From RGIG464 sp045599585 (GTDB lineage: Bacteria; Myxococcota_A; Bradymonadia; UBA4248), in NCBI GenBank assembly GCA_045599585.1, contig JAZRWH010000177.1:1-45053 (forward strand): a stretch of 45,053 bases of DNA, read 5' to 3'. Positions within the stretch are counted from its first letter, which is position 1, and each line of letters starts with the position of its first letter. The notes below the pieces were generated by a model that saw nothing but the letters and a program-made list of their open reading frames with translations, ran no database searches and was not told the DNA's origin. Shown one piece after another: positions 6,756 through 14,948 of this stretch. The position numbers and the translations under genes are program-made.

Positions 6756-8090
6756 ATGAAAAAATTACTCATGTTGGCAGTTGTCGCACTCGCTGCCTGT
6801 GGTTGTTCGGATGACAAAAAAGAGAGTTCTAACGAGAACTCTAATTCAATGGATATCTCAAAAAATTTCATTAGTTTTTCGCCTGCTGTAACGATGGATG
6901 CTGGCCAGTTTGATAACGCTGAAATCGTGCGTGCCATTAAAAATACCAATGATGCCATCCTCGTTTCTTCCAAAGCTCAAAAACTAACGCGTTACACTTT
7001 TGACGAAAACAAAGGTATCTCGCTCGTAAAAGTCTCGGATTCCATTATTGCTGAACCTGCTTCGGACGATGATGAAATTACAAGCGGCAATCTTTATGAT
7101 AAAGATGTTTTTATTGCTACACACACTATTCTCCGCAAAACAGGTGACAAGATCACTTCTTGTGAAGGCGAATTGATCGCCGTAAGCATCAAAGATGACG
7201 ATTTTGGTACCGTTCTAAAAACTGTCGAAGTTGGCCCGATGCCCGATTATGTTGCCGTTTCGCCCGATAAAAAATGGGCCATTTCGGCAGATGAACGCGA
7301 CTCCGCAGTCGATGCTTGGGGTAAATGTCCCGTGACCGATGCCGTTCCGAGCGTTACAATCGTGGACTTGAGCAAAGGTGTTACCGAAATGAAAGCTGTT
7401 GCGCGTATTAAATTTCCGAGCAAGAGCGAGTACGGTCCGCGTGAACCCGAAGGCGTGGCAATCGCAAGCGACAATGATACCGTTGCAGTTTCTCTTCAAG
7501 ATTCAAACGAAATGGCAATTTTCCGTATCAGCGACGTCGTGAATAAAAAACCGGATCCTTCAACCGGTCTGATCGAGATGAGTGAAAATGACGTCAAGAT
7601 TGTCATGCTTCCTGTTTCGGAGGAAGGGCTTTATACTTGGCCTGATGGCGTGGTTTCGATCAAAGTCGGTGGCGAAGATTACTTTGTTTTGGCGGGCGAA
7701 TGGAACGATATGATCGTTACGGCAGATACTAATGGCGATATTGTCAGTAAAGTACAGATTCGCAAAACGGAAGTTCCGACGAATTATCCTTGCAGCAGTG
7801 AAGCCGATTCGCCGCGTTATAGCCCCGATAGTTTGACAACTTATAAACTTGATGGTCACACGTACGTCGCTGCATCACTGCGTTATGCTGGTGCTGTGAT
7901 TGCAATTGATTTTGATGATCCCAAGAATCCCAAGTTTGCTGGTATTGCAAAAGTCGGTAAGGATGACAACACGAGCTGCAACGAAAAGAATTCCAAAGTT
8001 CGTCCTGAAGGTATTTCTTCTGAAAATGGCTTGATTTGGACTGCAAACGAAAAAGAAAGCTCAATTTCGGTTGTTAAGTCAAATATATAG
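6756..8090 (+). CDS. lipoprotein with beta-propeller-like repeats
   Basis: The signal peptide ends in the lipobox LAAC (Cys15 by the sequence MKKLLMLAVVALAAC), so it is a lipoprotein. A short Ser/Asn linker is followed by about 400 residues with propeller-like repeats: MPDYVAVSPDKKWAISADE, EPEGVAIASDNDTVAVSLQD, a WPDGVVSIK segment and a final RPEGISSENGLIWTANEKES. This resembles YVTN/choice-of-anchor-I type surface propellers. A clear AAAAGGAA ribosome site precedes the ATG. It lies 132 bases after the riboswitch-controlled barrel on the same strand and may share its transcript or have its own promoter. Ligand unknown; a role in thiamin capture is only suggested by position. Confidence 0.8.
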   Translation: MKKLLMLAVVALAACGCSDDKKESSNENSNSMDISKNFISFSPAVTMDAGQFDNAEIVRAIKNTNDAILVSSKAQKLTRYTFDENKGISLVKVSDSIIAEPASDDDEITSGNLYDKDVFIATHTILRKTGDKITSCEGELIAVSIKDDDFGTVLKTVEVGPMPDYVAVSPDKKWAISADERDSAVDAWGKCPVTDAVPSVTIVDLSKGVTEMKAVARIKFPSKSEYGPREPEGVAIASDNDTVAVSLQDSNEMAIFRISDVVNKKPDPSTGLIEMSENDVKIVMLPVSEEGLYTWPDGVVSIKVGGEDYFVLAGEWNDMIVTADTNGDIVSKVQIRKTEVPTNYPCSSEADSPRYSPDSLTTYKLDGHTYVAASLRYAGAVIAIDFDDPKNPKFAGIAKVGKDDNTSCNEKNSKVRPEGISSENGLIWTANEKESSISVVKSNI

Positions 8091-8417
8091 TTTTGACGAA
8101 TTAATATAAAACAATCTCATTGTTGTTCTATGATGTGTTTTATTTAATGCGATAAAATACGCTTGTTATAGAATTTTATACAGTTATTTTCTCATTTTGT
8201 CCTGCGGACGCCCCTTTGGAACCCCCGCGCGCCGAAGGCGTGCGGGCTCCTCGGTTGAGATGTAACGAAAATTTCGTGGGACAGCAGTGAATACATCTAA
8301 ATTGTCAGAGGTTACAACACCTTGTGCCTCTGATGTTTAAAATAAAGCAGCGAACATCAACACGAGAGTTTTTACGCTTATACAAAGATGTTGTGCTGCG
8401 TTTGGTCAAAAACGAAT
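8091..8417. other. intergenic region between convergent genes, no gene seen
   Basis: It contains a GC-rich hairpin CCCGCGCGCC-gaa-GGCGTGCGGG at 8224-8246 and one copy of a 20-base motif at 8271-8290. No ORF with a ribosome site was found. The hairpin lacks a T run and is not an obvious terminator. Confidence 0.5.
8271..8290 (+). repeat. dispersed motif ATTTYGTGGGACAGCAGTGA, copy 1 of 3
   Basis: ATTTCGTGGGACAGCAGTGA here matches ATTTTGTGGGACAGCAGTGA near 9294-9312, with one difference, and more loosely ATTTCGTGAGACGGCATTGA at 19804-19823. All three copies are non-coding. The function is unknown; a protein-binding site or a decayed mobile sequence are both possible. Confidence 0.55.
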
Positions 8418-8443
8418 GAGGGCACCTCTTCTGAGGTGCCCTC
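8411..8443 (-). terminator. hairpin terminator of the DUF4476-like gene
   Basis: The 11-bp perfect stem GAGGGCACCTC / GAGGTGCCCTC has a four-base loop at 8418-8443, 37 bases beyond the minus-strand stop. The following U tract (ATTCGTTTTT on the minus strand) is interrupted, so efficiency is uncertain. Confidence 0.7.
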
Positions 8444-8480
8444 AATTGTGTTCATGAGACACGAGTCGCTGTTTTAGAGC

Positions 8481-9167
8481 TTAGCGGATGCCGAGTTTGC
8501 GGTCGATGGAGTCACGACTCGACGAGAAGGTAAGTGTATCGTAGATCACGAACCAGTTGTGTTTGTCGACGACGTTCGAATAAAGCATAACGGCTGCTTC
8601 TTCGCGATCACTGTCGAACGTAAGTGCGAGCATGAGCTGACGAACTTGTTCGCTTGTAAAGAAGTTGCTGTGTTTTGCTGCTCTGAGGATATCCATTTTG
8701 TCAGAATTGAATCTGGCATTTTCGACGGAGTGTTTAAGGTTGCTGAAATCGTGCGGATGCATGGCGCTGTGATGCGGAGCCGGTACGGGATGATGCACGA
8801 CAGGCGCGGGATGCGGAGCCGGAGCGGGATGCACGACGGGCGCGGGATGGTGCGGAGCGGGCGCGGGATGTGCGACAGGCGCGGGATGGTGCGGAGCAGG
8901 CGCGGGATGCACGACAGGCGCGGGATGCGGAGCCGGAGCAGGGTGATGCACGACAGGGGGAGGAACGGCTACGCCAGCATGGCACGGCTCACCAGGACGG
9001 CAACAAGGTTCGCCCGGACGGCAATCTTTGCTATTGCGGTGATCATCGTTGTGTTGGGCATAGCCAGGAGCACCATGGTGTGGGCCAGGGGCAGGTTGGG
9101 CATTCGCTGCGAGCGGTGCACAAAGGGAAAGAGAAAGGGCGAATAAAGAAGCATTAAACCATTTCAT
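8481..9167 (-). CDS. secreted Pro/His-rich protein with C-terminal DUF4476-like domain
   Basis: The start is ATG at 9165-9167 with a strong AGGAGAGAT site; an upstream ATG at 9180 would place that site inside the gene. Signal peptide MKWFNASLFALSLSLCAPLA ends near ANA-QPAP. Two CRPGEPC motifs follow at about residues 49-62. Residues 68-136 are a low-complexity array of PAPAPH, PAPVVH and PAPVAH units. The last 85 residues, with FSNLKHSVENARF and WFVIYDTLTF, resemble DUF4476, a helical domain seen in secreted bacterial proteins. The His-rich spacer and Cys pairs could bind metal, which is inference. It is divergent from a gene with a very similar leader peptide at 9501. Confidence 0.85.
   Translation of the reverse strand: MKWFNASLFALSLSLCAPLAANAQPAPGPHHGAPGYAQHNDDHRNSKDCRPGEPCCRPGEPCHAGVAVPPPVVHHPAPAPHPAPVVHPAPAPHHPAPVAHPAPAPHHPAPVVHPAPAPHPAPVVHHPVPAPHHSAMHPHDFSNLKHSVENARFNSDKMDILRAAKHSNFFTSEQVRQLMLALTFDSDREEAAVMLYSNVVDKHNWFVIYDTLTFSSSRDSIDRKLGIR
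8760..8966 (-). repeat. minisatellite coding the Pro/Ala/His array
   Basis: Variants of a short GC-rich unit, read on the plus strand as GGCGCGGGATG plus CACGAC or GTGCGGAGC, repeat through this interval and code PAPAPHHPAPVVH-type units in frame. Units differ slightly, indicating past unequal exchange rather than a fresh expansion. Confidence 0.75.
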
Positions 9168-9500
9168 TTTATCTCTCCTCATCGTTTAGGTGAAGTCTAG
9201 TGTGTTATGGGTGTGTCGTTCGTTGGCGTCGCCTCGTTTCGACAAAAACACATTTTGCAAACCGAATGCCAAAGTTGGTGTTTTTTTACCGTAATTTTGT
9301 GGGACAGCAGTGATTCGATGTATTGAGCGTCTGTGTGTCTATGATAACTTTGCGTCTATGATTCGCTGTGCGTAATCTATGAACGTTTTGAGGGACAAGT
9401 TAATTGCTTTTTTGGCATGATTGATGCTTTGTAGTTCAACTGTCATTGTTAGGCATTTGGCCTAGCATCCGTATTTAACCGTTATTTAGGAGAGAAGATC
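9168..9500. other. divergent promoter region, no gene seen
   Basis: It separates two divergent genes with related secretion leaders. It holds copy 2 of the GTGGGACAGCAGTGA motif (about 9294-9315). Both genes have AGGAGA-type ribosome sites at their ends of the interval. No ORF is supported. Confidence 0.55.
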
Positions 9501-9923
9501 ATGCAGTGGTACAAATCAGTTTTATTTGCCAGTCTCATCGCATTATTTGCCCCCTCGATTGCAATGGCTCAGCCAGCACCGTCTGTGCCGCCTGCTCGTC
9601 AAGTCGTATCCTCCGATCATCATAAAAAGAGTGTGGCGCACGTTCAGAATCCGCATCAGCAAGATCCCGGTAAGGAACGCGATGCGGATGTTGCTCCTGG
9701 TCAACGCGGTCCTATTAAAGACAAAGCAGCTCGAGATGCGAAACGACACCGTTCTCACGCAGATCGTCATGGTCGACGCGGTTCGGAAGCTCGTTCCGAC
9801 GCTATGCCATACAAAGAGCTTCCGCCGGATGCAGTGCAGAAGCACAAAAAAGATCGACGTCATGGCAAAAAAGCGAAACGCGTTAAGGGCTCACATGAGG
9901 TTGTCATTCGTGACATAAAATAG
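9501..9923 (+). CDS. small secreted basic protein, 140 aa
   Basis: A strong AGGAGAGA site precedes the ATG. Residues 1-24 form a signal peptide ending AMA-QPAP, closely resembling the leader of the divergent gene at 8481-9167. The mature part is highly charged with many His, Lys, Arg and Asp (for example KHKKDRRHGKKAKR near the C-terminus) and no hydrophobic core, so it is probably disordered. It has no recognised domain. The shared leader and mirror-image layout with the Pro/His-rich gene suggest the two are co-regulated and arose in part by duplication of the 5' end. Metal or polyanion binding in the periplasm is possible but not shown. Confidence 0.78.
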   Translation: MQWYKSVLFASLIALFAPSIAMAQPAPSVPPARQVVSSDHHKKSVAHVQNPHQQDPGKERDADVAPGQRGPIKDKAARDAKRHRSHADRHGRRGSEARSDAMPYKELPPDAVQKHKKDRRHGKKAKRVKGSHEVVIRDIK

Positions 9924-9924
9924 T

Positions 9925-9980
9925 CCCGGCCGTATGCAATAGGCCGGGCGCGAAGCCGTATTCGCCGTAGGCGAATAGGC
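9925..9980 (+). repeat. palindromic repeat, type B copy 1 (two hairpins)
   Basis: Hairpin 1: CCCGGCC, unpaired G, TAT-gca-ATA, GGCCGGG (9925-9948). Hairpin 2: GCC, unpaired G, TATTCGCC-gta-GGCGAATA, GGC (9955-9980). The design matches the core of the type A repeats but lacks the G5/C5 arms. It lies just after the stop of the small basic gene. Confidence 0.8.
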
Positions 9981-10164
9981 GAAGCCTCAACACGACGCAC
10001 ATTTACGCAACGGCATAGCAATGCAACAAGTAGCGCTTTTACGCATCACATAGAAGTGCTGCTTTATCAAAGAAAAAAGTCACACGCACTATGCAATGTT
10101 TACTTCAATATGCTAAAACGAGCTCAGGCATTGGGGAATAGTTTGGATTTGCCGGAGTGAGTAT

Positions 10165-13100
10165 ATGAAAAAGAAGTTTGCATTGAGTTTATGTGCCGTA
10201 TTAGCGATGGTTTGTAGCTGTGAGTCGGGCAGCAGCAGTTCTTCAGGTGGAGCGAGTGAGGACAGCGATCCTTGTGATCTTTGCACGTCAGATCAGTGGT
10301 GTGATGAAGGGCAATGTCGTGATAATTTGCCGGTTGTGACAGAATGCCAACCTGCGTGTCAGGGCGATGAGATTTGTGTGAATGGCTCGTGTCAAAAGAC
10401 AGGCTCGGGCGAGCTTGAAAAAGTTTGTACGCACGAATGTGGTCCGAATTATGTGTGCGTCAAAGGGGAATGTGTAGGGGATGTTGAACATCATGCCTGT
10501 GCCGAATGTGTTGATGATGAAACGTGTTATGGCGGTGCATGCGTAAAGATCGAAGATGCCTGCATCAATTGTGGGGTAAATGCGATCTGTGTTGGCGGTG
10601 TATGTTATTCGGAAGATACACCGCAAAAGGCGTGTTTGTCCTGCAAAGAGGGGCAAGTATGCCGTGACAACGTTTGTTACGATGCAACGGATTTTTGTGC
10701 GACGTGTGCTATTGATGAAATGTGTGTTGGTGGCAACAAGTGCGAAAAGATAGCTGATCCATGCAAAGCGTGCACAGCAGATCAAGCTTGTGTAGACGGT
10801 GAATGTGTATCGTGTCCGAATGTGATCTGTGGCGGTGTGTGTTGTGCCAGCGAAGAGTTTGCTTGCGACTTATATACAGGCAAATGCGAATACACGATGA
10901 TTGGGCAGCCGGCTTGCGATGGTCTTTATTGTCAGGCCGATGAAGTTTGCACAGAAGAAGGAACGTGTGAACACGACTGTAAAGGCGAAGGAACGGTTTG
11001 TAACAATACGTGTTGCGGTGATAAGCAGTTTTGCAACATAGATCATTGTTCGCCGATGTGCGATGAGGATGCTTCCTTGTGCGGCGAAGGCGGGGCAGAG
11101 ATTTGCTGCCCCAATTCGAAGGTATGTCTTAATGGGCAGTGTCTTGACCCCTGTGCGGGGACGCGTTGTGGCTCATCGTTTGAATACTGTTGTGACGATT
11201 CTACCGAAGTTTGTGCTTTTAATAAATGCATTAAGCCGACGAGCGAGAATACGTGTACTGTCAATGATGATTGCGATTTATGGAGTTTTTGCGAAACCGC
11301 ATCGAAGCGTTGTTTAAACCAGGACGAAGATACGAATGCCTGTATATGGCGTCCGCAAATTGCTGCTTTTGAACCGAAAAAACAATGGGACAAAAACGTA
11401 GGCGTTATCCTGGCGCCGATTGTTGCGCTCAACCTTACGGACGACAACGGCGATGGTAAGATTGATGACAAGGATATTCCTGACATTATCGGTGTTGGGC
11501 GTGGTAACACTGCGGGGCATATTTACGTTTTGAGCGGTGACGACGGTCATCTTATTGTCGACCATGCACCGACAAACGATACCAACGTTATGACGCGTTT
11601 TAACCTCGGTGCTGCAAAAGTCGATGATGATGAGTATCCCGAAATCGTCATTGGCGGTGCTGATTTGGTGTACAAAGATGGCAAACACGACTTTATCCGT
11701 ATTTTTAATGTCGTGCCTGATAGCAAAAGTGCGACAGGTTACAGTCTTGTCCTTAAGAAGAACATTCCAACTGTACTTCAGGTTTCGCCAGAACGCCGTG
11801 ATATTGAGACACACGCTTCATTTGTAGATATTGATAATGACGGACATACCGAGATCGTTACGGCTAGTGGCGTTATTGGTGACGACTTCGAATATAAATG
11901 CAAGTTTGATAAGACGACGTTGCCGTTGCACACAAATTACTACGTCGATGATATTATCGTCGCTGACCTTGACCAGGATGGATATGGCGAAATCATTGGC
12001 AATAAATTGGTAAGTCACGATTGTAAATTATTGGCTGATGCGCCCGCTGGTGGTGGTCGCGCTGCGCACGTCGCTGTTGGCGATCTTTTACCTGACACGG
12101 GTGAACCTGGTGAACTTGTTCCCGAAATCGTACGCACGACGCATGATGGTAAGGTTCACATTGCCAAAGTCTACAAAGTTGTTTCCACGGATGCGGATGG
12201 CAAAGAAACGGTCACCTGGTCGATGAAAGTTGTCAAGTCGACAAATATTCCTGTTTCGCCTAAACGCTGTACGAGCAATTGCGCCACGGTTTCTGGTCCT
12301 CCCGTTTTGGCTGACTTTGACGGCGACAAAAAAGTTGATATCGGCATTGCTTCAAAATACAGTTACGTTGTTTTCCGCAATGACTTGACGACGTTGTGGG
12401 AAGATCTTACGACGCAGGATTACTCGAGTGCGCGTACGGGATCCTCTGTATTTGACTTTAATGGCGATGGCATCTCGGAAGTTGTTTATCGTGACGAGAC
12501 GCTTTTGCGCATCTATTCTGGTCCTGGCAAAAACGGAGAGGCCGAAGTCGTATTCAGTACGCCAAGCGCCTCTGACACCGTAAGTGAGTATCCGCTCATT
12601 CTCGATGTCGACAACGATGGTCAGACAGAATTGGTTTTTGCTGATAAAACAGGTTTTCATGTTTACGAAGATCCCAATGGCAACTGGGTACGTACGCGTA
12701 AAATCTGGAACCAGTTTGCATACCATGTGACCAACATCAACGAAGATGGTACGGTGCCCAGACACGAACAGGCGAACTGGCTAAACAAGCGCCTCAACAA
12801 TTATCGCGCGAATACGCAGCCCGAAGACGGTTTCAATGCGCCGAACCTTGTCGCAGGTTCGTTGACGAGCAACATTACGGGTTGTCCGTCGAGTTCGACT
12901 CTTTACGCCGAAATCTCAAATAAGGGTTCTCTCGGTGTTTCAGAAGGCATTTACGTTTCGTTCTACATCAATACTGAATCTCAGCAGCTCTATTTGGGTA
13001 CGACGCAGACCAAACAGCCTATTGCTCCGGGTGAAACGATTACCGTTGCATTCGATTGGGATAGAACGGTTACTGTTGTTGGTAGTGGCGAAAAAACGAC

Positions 13101-13233
13101 CTTTAAAGATGGGGCGACCGTTTCGTTTGTGATTGATGACAATCCGGATCCGTCTGTTTTATCTACGCTTCATGAATGCGTAGATACGGATAACTCTGGT
13201 TCTGGTGCTTTGCTAGCATGTCCGGTGTTGTAA
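10165..13233 (+). CDS. large Cys-rich lipoprotein with FG-GAP/VCBS-type calcium repeats
   Basis: The 1022-residue product starts MKKKFALSLCAVLAMVCSC, a lipoprotein signal with a probable lipid Cys in VCSC. Residues 35-380 hold many six- to eight-residue spaced Cys modules (CxxCxxxQxCxxGxC) resembling EGF-like or Dickkopf-like knots. Residues about 395-860 carry at least six DxDxDG-type calcium loops, such as DDNGDGKIDD, DIDNDGHTEI, DLDQDGYGEI and DVDNDGQTEL, typical of FG-GAP/VCBS propellers. The last 140 residues look like a CARDB-type Ig-like domain. Such architecture is common in surface proteins of Myxococcota relatives. Surface adhesion is inferred. A terminator follows. Confidence 0.88.
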   Translation: MKKKFALSLCAVLAMVCSCESGSSSSSGGASEDSDPCDLCTSDQWCDEGQCRDNLPVVTECQPACQGDEICVNGSCQKTGSGELEKVCTHECGPNYVCVKGECVGDVEHHACAECVDDETCYGGACVKIEDACINCGVNAICVGGVCYSEDTPQKACLSCKEGQVCRDNVCYDATDFCATCAIDEMCVGGNKCEKIADPCKACTADQACVDGECVSCPNVICGGVCCASEEFACDLYTGKCEYTMIGQPACDGLYCQADEVCTEEGTCEHDCKGEGTVCNNTCCGDKQFCNIDHCSPMCDEDASLCGEGGAEICCPNSKVCLNGQCLDPCAGTRCGSSFEYCCDDSTEVCAFNKCIKPTSENTCTVNDDCDLWSFCETASKRCLNQDEDTNACIWRPQIAAFEPKKQWDKNVGVILAPIVALNLTDDNGDGKIDDKDIPDIIGVGRGNTAGHIYVLSGDDGHLIVDHAPTNDTNVMTRFNLGAAKVDDDEYPEIVIGGADLVYKDGKHDFIRIFNVVPDSKSATGYSLVLKKNIPTVLQVSPERRDIETHASFVDIDNDGHTEIVTASGVIGDDFEYKCKFDKTTLPLHTNYYVDDIIVADLDQDGYGEIIGNKLVSHDCKLLADAPAGGGRAAHVAVGDLLPDTGEPGELVPEIVRTTHDGKVHIAKVYKVVSTDADGKETVTWSMKVVKSTNIPVSPKRCTSNCATVSGPPVLADFDGDKKVDIGIASKYSYVVFRNDLTTLWEDLTTQDYSSARTGSSVFDFNGDGISEVVYRDETLLRIYSGPGKNGEAEVVFSTPSASDTVSEYPLILDVDNDGQTELVFADKTGFHVYEDPNGNWVRTRKIWNQFAYHVTNINEDGTVPRHEQANWLNKRLNNYRANTQPEDGFNAPNLVAGSLTSNITGCPSSSTLYAEISNKGSLGVSEGIYVSFYINTESQQLYLGTTQTKQPIAPGETITVAFDWDRTVTVVGSGEKTTFKDGATVSFVIDDNPDPSVLSTLHECVDTDNSGSGALLACPVL

Positions 13234-13267
13234 TTTGGGTAGATAATCTATAATCCAAATTGTATCT

Positions 13268-13299
13268 AAAGGCTGCATCTTACATGCAGCCTTTTCTTC
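13268..13299 (+). terminator. intrinsic terminator
   Basis: The stem AAAGGCTGCAT / ATGCAGCCTTT has a five-base loop, followed by TTTTCTTCT. It ends the large lipoprotein gene 35 bases after its stop. Confidence 0.92.
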
Positions 13300-13334
13300 T
13301 GTATTTTCTATATTTAAAGAAAGGATAAAAAGTT

Positions 13335-14042
13335 ATGCCAGGCATTTTAGCCAATTACTGGTCTATGTGCGTCGTGGGAACGCGTTATCTTCGTCAGGTG
13401 AAAAAACTATCGTTTGACGAGAGCCATGCTTTTCGTGCCAAACATGCGCGTGAGCTCTTGGCGCGTTTGGAAGTGAAGTACACTGTCGATCGTCCCGAAG
13501 CATTGTCGATTGGAAGACCTTGCGTATTTGTTGCAAATCACACTGCGATGATCGATCCGCTCGTGTTGTGTTGTATATTTGAACGCGATGTTCGTTTTTT
13601 GGCTAAATCCCCCCTGTTTCATACGCCGTTGATTTCGAACGCGCTTAAAGTTGAGCGCCATATTCCCGTGTATCGCAATTCACACACCGAGAGTACGCGC
13701 GAAAAGCTCAAAGCTTCGGTAAAACAGGCCTTTGCTGAAGGGGGCTCAGTCTTCTTTTTTCCGGAAGGAACGCGTACCGCAACGGGTGAACTTGGTCCGT
13801 TTAAGCTCGGTGCGTTTTTCAGCGCTGTACAAAATAACGTTCCCGTTGTTCCGATTTGTATTCACGGACTTTTTGAATTGAATCCTAAAACAGGTTACGA
13901 CATTCATCCGGGGAGTTGTGAAATTCACGTTTTTGATCCCATTGAAGTTCCTGATGGAGCTGACGAACGTGAAAGAGCACAAAAACTCTCTGACCTCTCT
14001 CGAGAAGTCATCGCCAACGACCTTGCTCAAGCCAAAAAGTAA
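13335..14042 (+). CDS. plsC: 1-acyl-sn-glycerol-3-phosphate acyltransferase (PlsC family)
   Basis: It transfers a fatty acyl group to the sn-2 position of lysophosphatidate at the inner membrane. The catalytic NHTAMID (His69, Asp74; the HX4D motif) and the substrate motif FPEGTR (about residues 142-147) are intact, and VPVVPICIHG supplies the family's later block. At 235 residues it has usual length. An AAAGGA ribosome site precedes the ATG. It is followed after three bases by a steroid-reductase-like membrane enzyme and is probably co-translated with it, so the pair may modify the same lipid pool. Its specificity (LPA or another lysolipid or ornithine lipid) cannot be told from sequence. Confidence 0.9.
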   Translation: MPGILANYWSMCVVGTRYLRQVKKLSFDESHAFRAKHARELLARLEVKYTVDRPEALSIGRPCVFVANHTAMIDPLVLCCIFERDVRFLAKSPLFHTPLISNALKVERHIPVYRNSHTESTREKLKASVKQAFAEGGSVFFFPEGTRTATGELGPFKLGAFFSAVQNNVPVVPICIHGLFELNPKTGYDIHPGSCEIHVFDPIEVPDGADERERAQKLSDLSREVIANDLAQAKK

Positions 14043-14045
14043 CAC

Positions 14046-14819
14046 ATGTTCGATCTTGAATCTGCCTACCAAATTTTTCTCATTGTCATGACAGCTATTG
14101 CCGTCATCGTTTTTATTGCCCTTTTTTTTATCGATGCGGGCTACGGTATTTTTAAAACGAAAAAATGGGGACCAGCCATTCCTAACCGACTTGCTTGGGT
14201 GCTCATGGAATCTCCCGTGTTCATCCTGATGCTCGTGTTGTTTTTGCTTTCGGATCGTACTGCGAACACTGCTTGTTTGGTGATGCTTCTTCTCTTTGAA
14301 TTGCACTATTTTCAGCGTTCATTTGTCTTTCCGTTTTTGATCAAAGGTAAAAGCACGATGCCCCTTTCGATTATGGCGATGGGGATATTATTTAATTCCT
14401 GCAATGCGCTCATGCAGGCAGGCTGGTTATTTTATGTTTCTCCAGCCGAGCATTATACGATGGATTGGCTTACCACGCCTCAATTTATCGTGGGCACGAT
14501 CATTTTTTTATTAGGCATGGGCATCAATATACATTCGGATCACGTCATACGAACGCTACGCAAACCAGGCGATACGAAGCACTATTTTCCAACGCGAGGT
14601 ATGTATCGCTATGTGACGAGTGGCAATTATTTCGGCGAATGCGTCGAATGGCTTGGATTTGCATGCCTTACTTGGTCTTGGGCAGGACTTGTCTTTTTTA
14701 TTTGGTCGTTTGCAAACCTAGGGCCTCGTGCCAAACGTCTGAATGCAAAGTATCAATCCGAGTTTCCGGAAGAATTTGCACAAACGAAACCTAAAGCGTT
14801 GATTCCTTATATTTTTTAG
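14046..14819 (+). CDS. 3-oxo-5-alpha-steroid 4-dehydrogenase (SRD5A)-like membrane reductase
   Basis: The 257-residue protein has about six membrane helices. Its C-terminal half carries the steroid 5-alpha-reductase signature: NIHSDHVIRTLRKPGD, then the YFPTRGMYRYVTSGNYFGE segment and the final P-R-A-K-x-x-x-x-x-Y-x-x-x-F block. These residues bind NADPH and the enone substrate in human SRD5A1/2. The gene overlaps no other but starts three bases after plsC without its own clear ribosome site, so translational coupling is likely. It may reduce a sterol, a bile acid or an unsaturated lipid. The family also includes polyprenol and enoyl reductases, so steroid activity is not certain. Confidence 0.85.
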   Translation: MFDLESAYQIFLIVMTAIAVIVFIALFFIDAGYGIFKTKKWGPAIPNRLAWVLMESPVFILMLVLFLLSDRTANTACLVMLLLFELHYFQRSFVFPFLIKGKSTMPLSIMAMGILFNSCNALMQAGWLFYVSPAEHYTMDWLTTPQFIVGTIIFLLGMGINIHSDHVIRTLRKPGDTKHYFPTRGMYRYVTSGNYFGECVEWLGFACLTWSWAGLVFFIWSFANLGPRAKRLNAKYQSEFPEEFAQTKPKALIPYIF

Positions 14820-14856
14820 AATTTGTAAATTATATTATATTAAAAATTATAAAAAA

Positions 14857-14921
14857 GCCGGCCGTATTTGCAAAGCAAATAGGCCGGCAGCGAAGCCGTA
14901 TTCGCCTATGGGCGAATAGGC
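14857..14921 (+). repeat. palindromic repeat, type B copy 2 (two hairpins), possible minus-strand terminator
   Basis: Hairpin 1: GCCGGCC, unpaired G, TATTTGC-aaa-GCAAATA, GGCCGGC (14857-14888). Hairpin 2: GCC, unpaired G, TATTCGCC-tat-GGCGAATA, GGC. The preceding A6 gives a U6 run for minus-strand transcripts, so hairpin 1 may also terminate the AI-2E-type gene. The inner stem of hairpin 1 equals that of the type A copy at 26303. Confidence 0.82.
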
Positions 14922-14948
14922 GAAGCGAAAGATATAAAATGCGAAAGA

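Noticed and set aside
8224..8246. GC-rich hairpin CCCGCGCGCC-gaa-GGCGTGCGGG
   Set aside because: It lacks the TAT/ATA core of the hairpin family and has no T run, so it was not counted as a copy or a terminator. It may be unrelated.
8559..9146. Long plus-strand open frames opposite the Pro/His-rich gene
   Set aside because: They result from the low-complexity, GC-rich repeats of the minus-strand gene. The minus-strand frame has a signal peptide, a strong ribosome site and a recognisable C-terminal domain; the plus frames have none.
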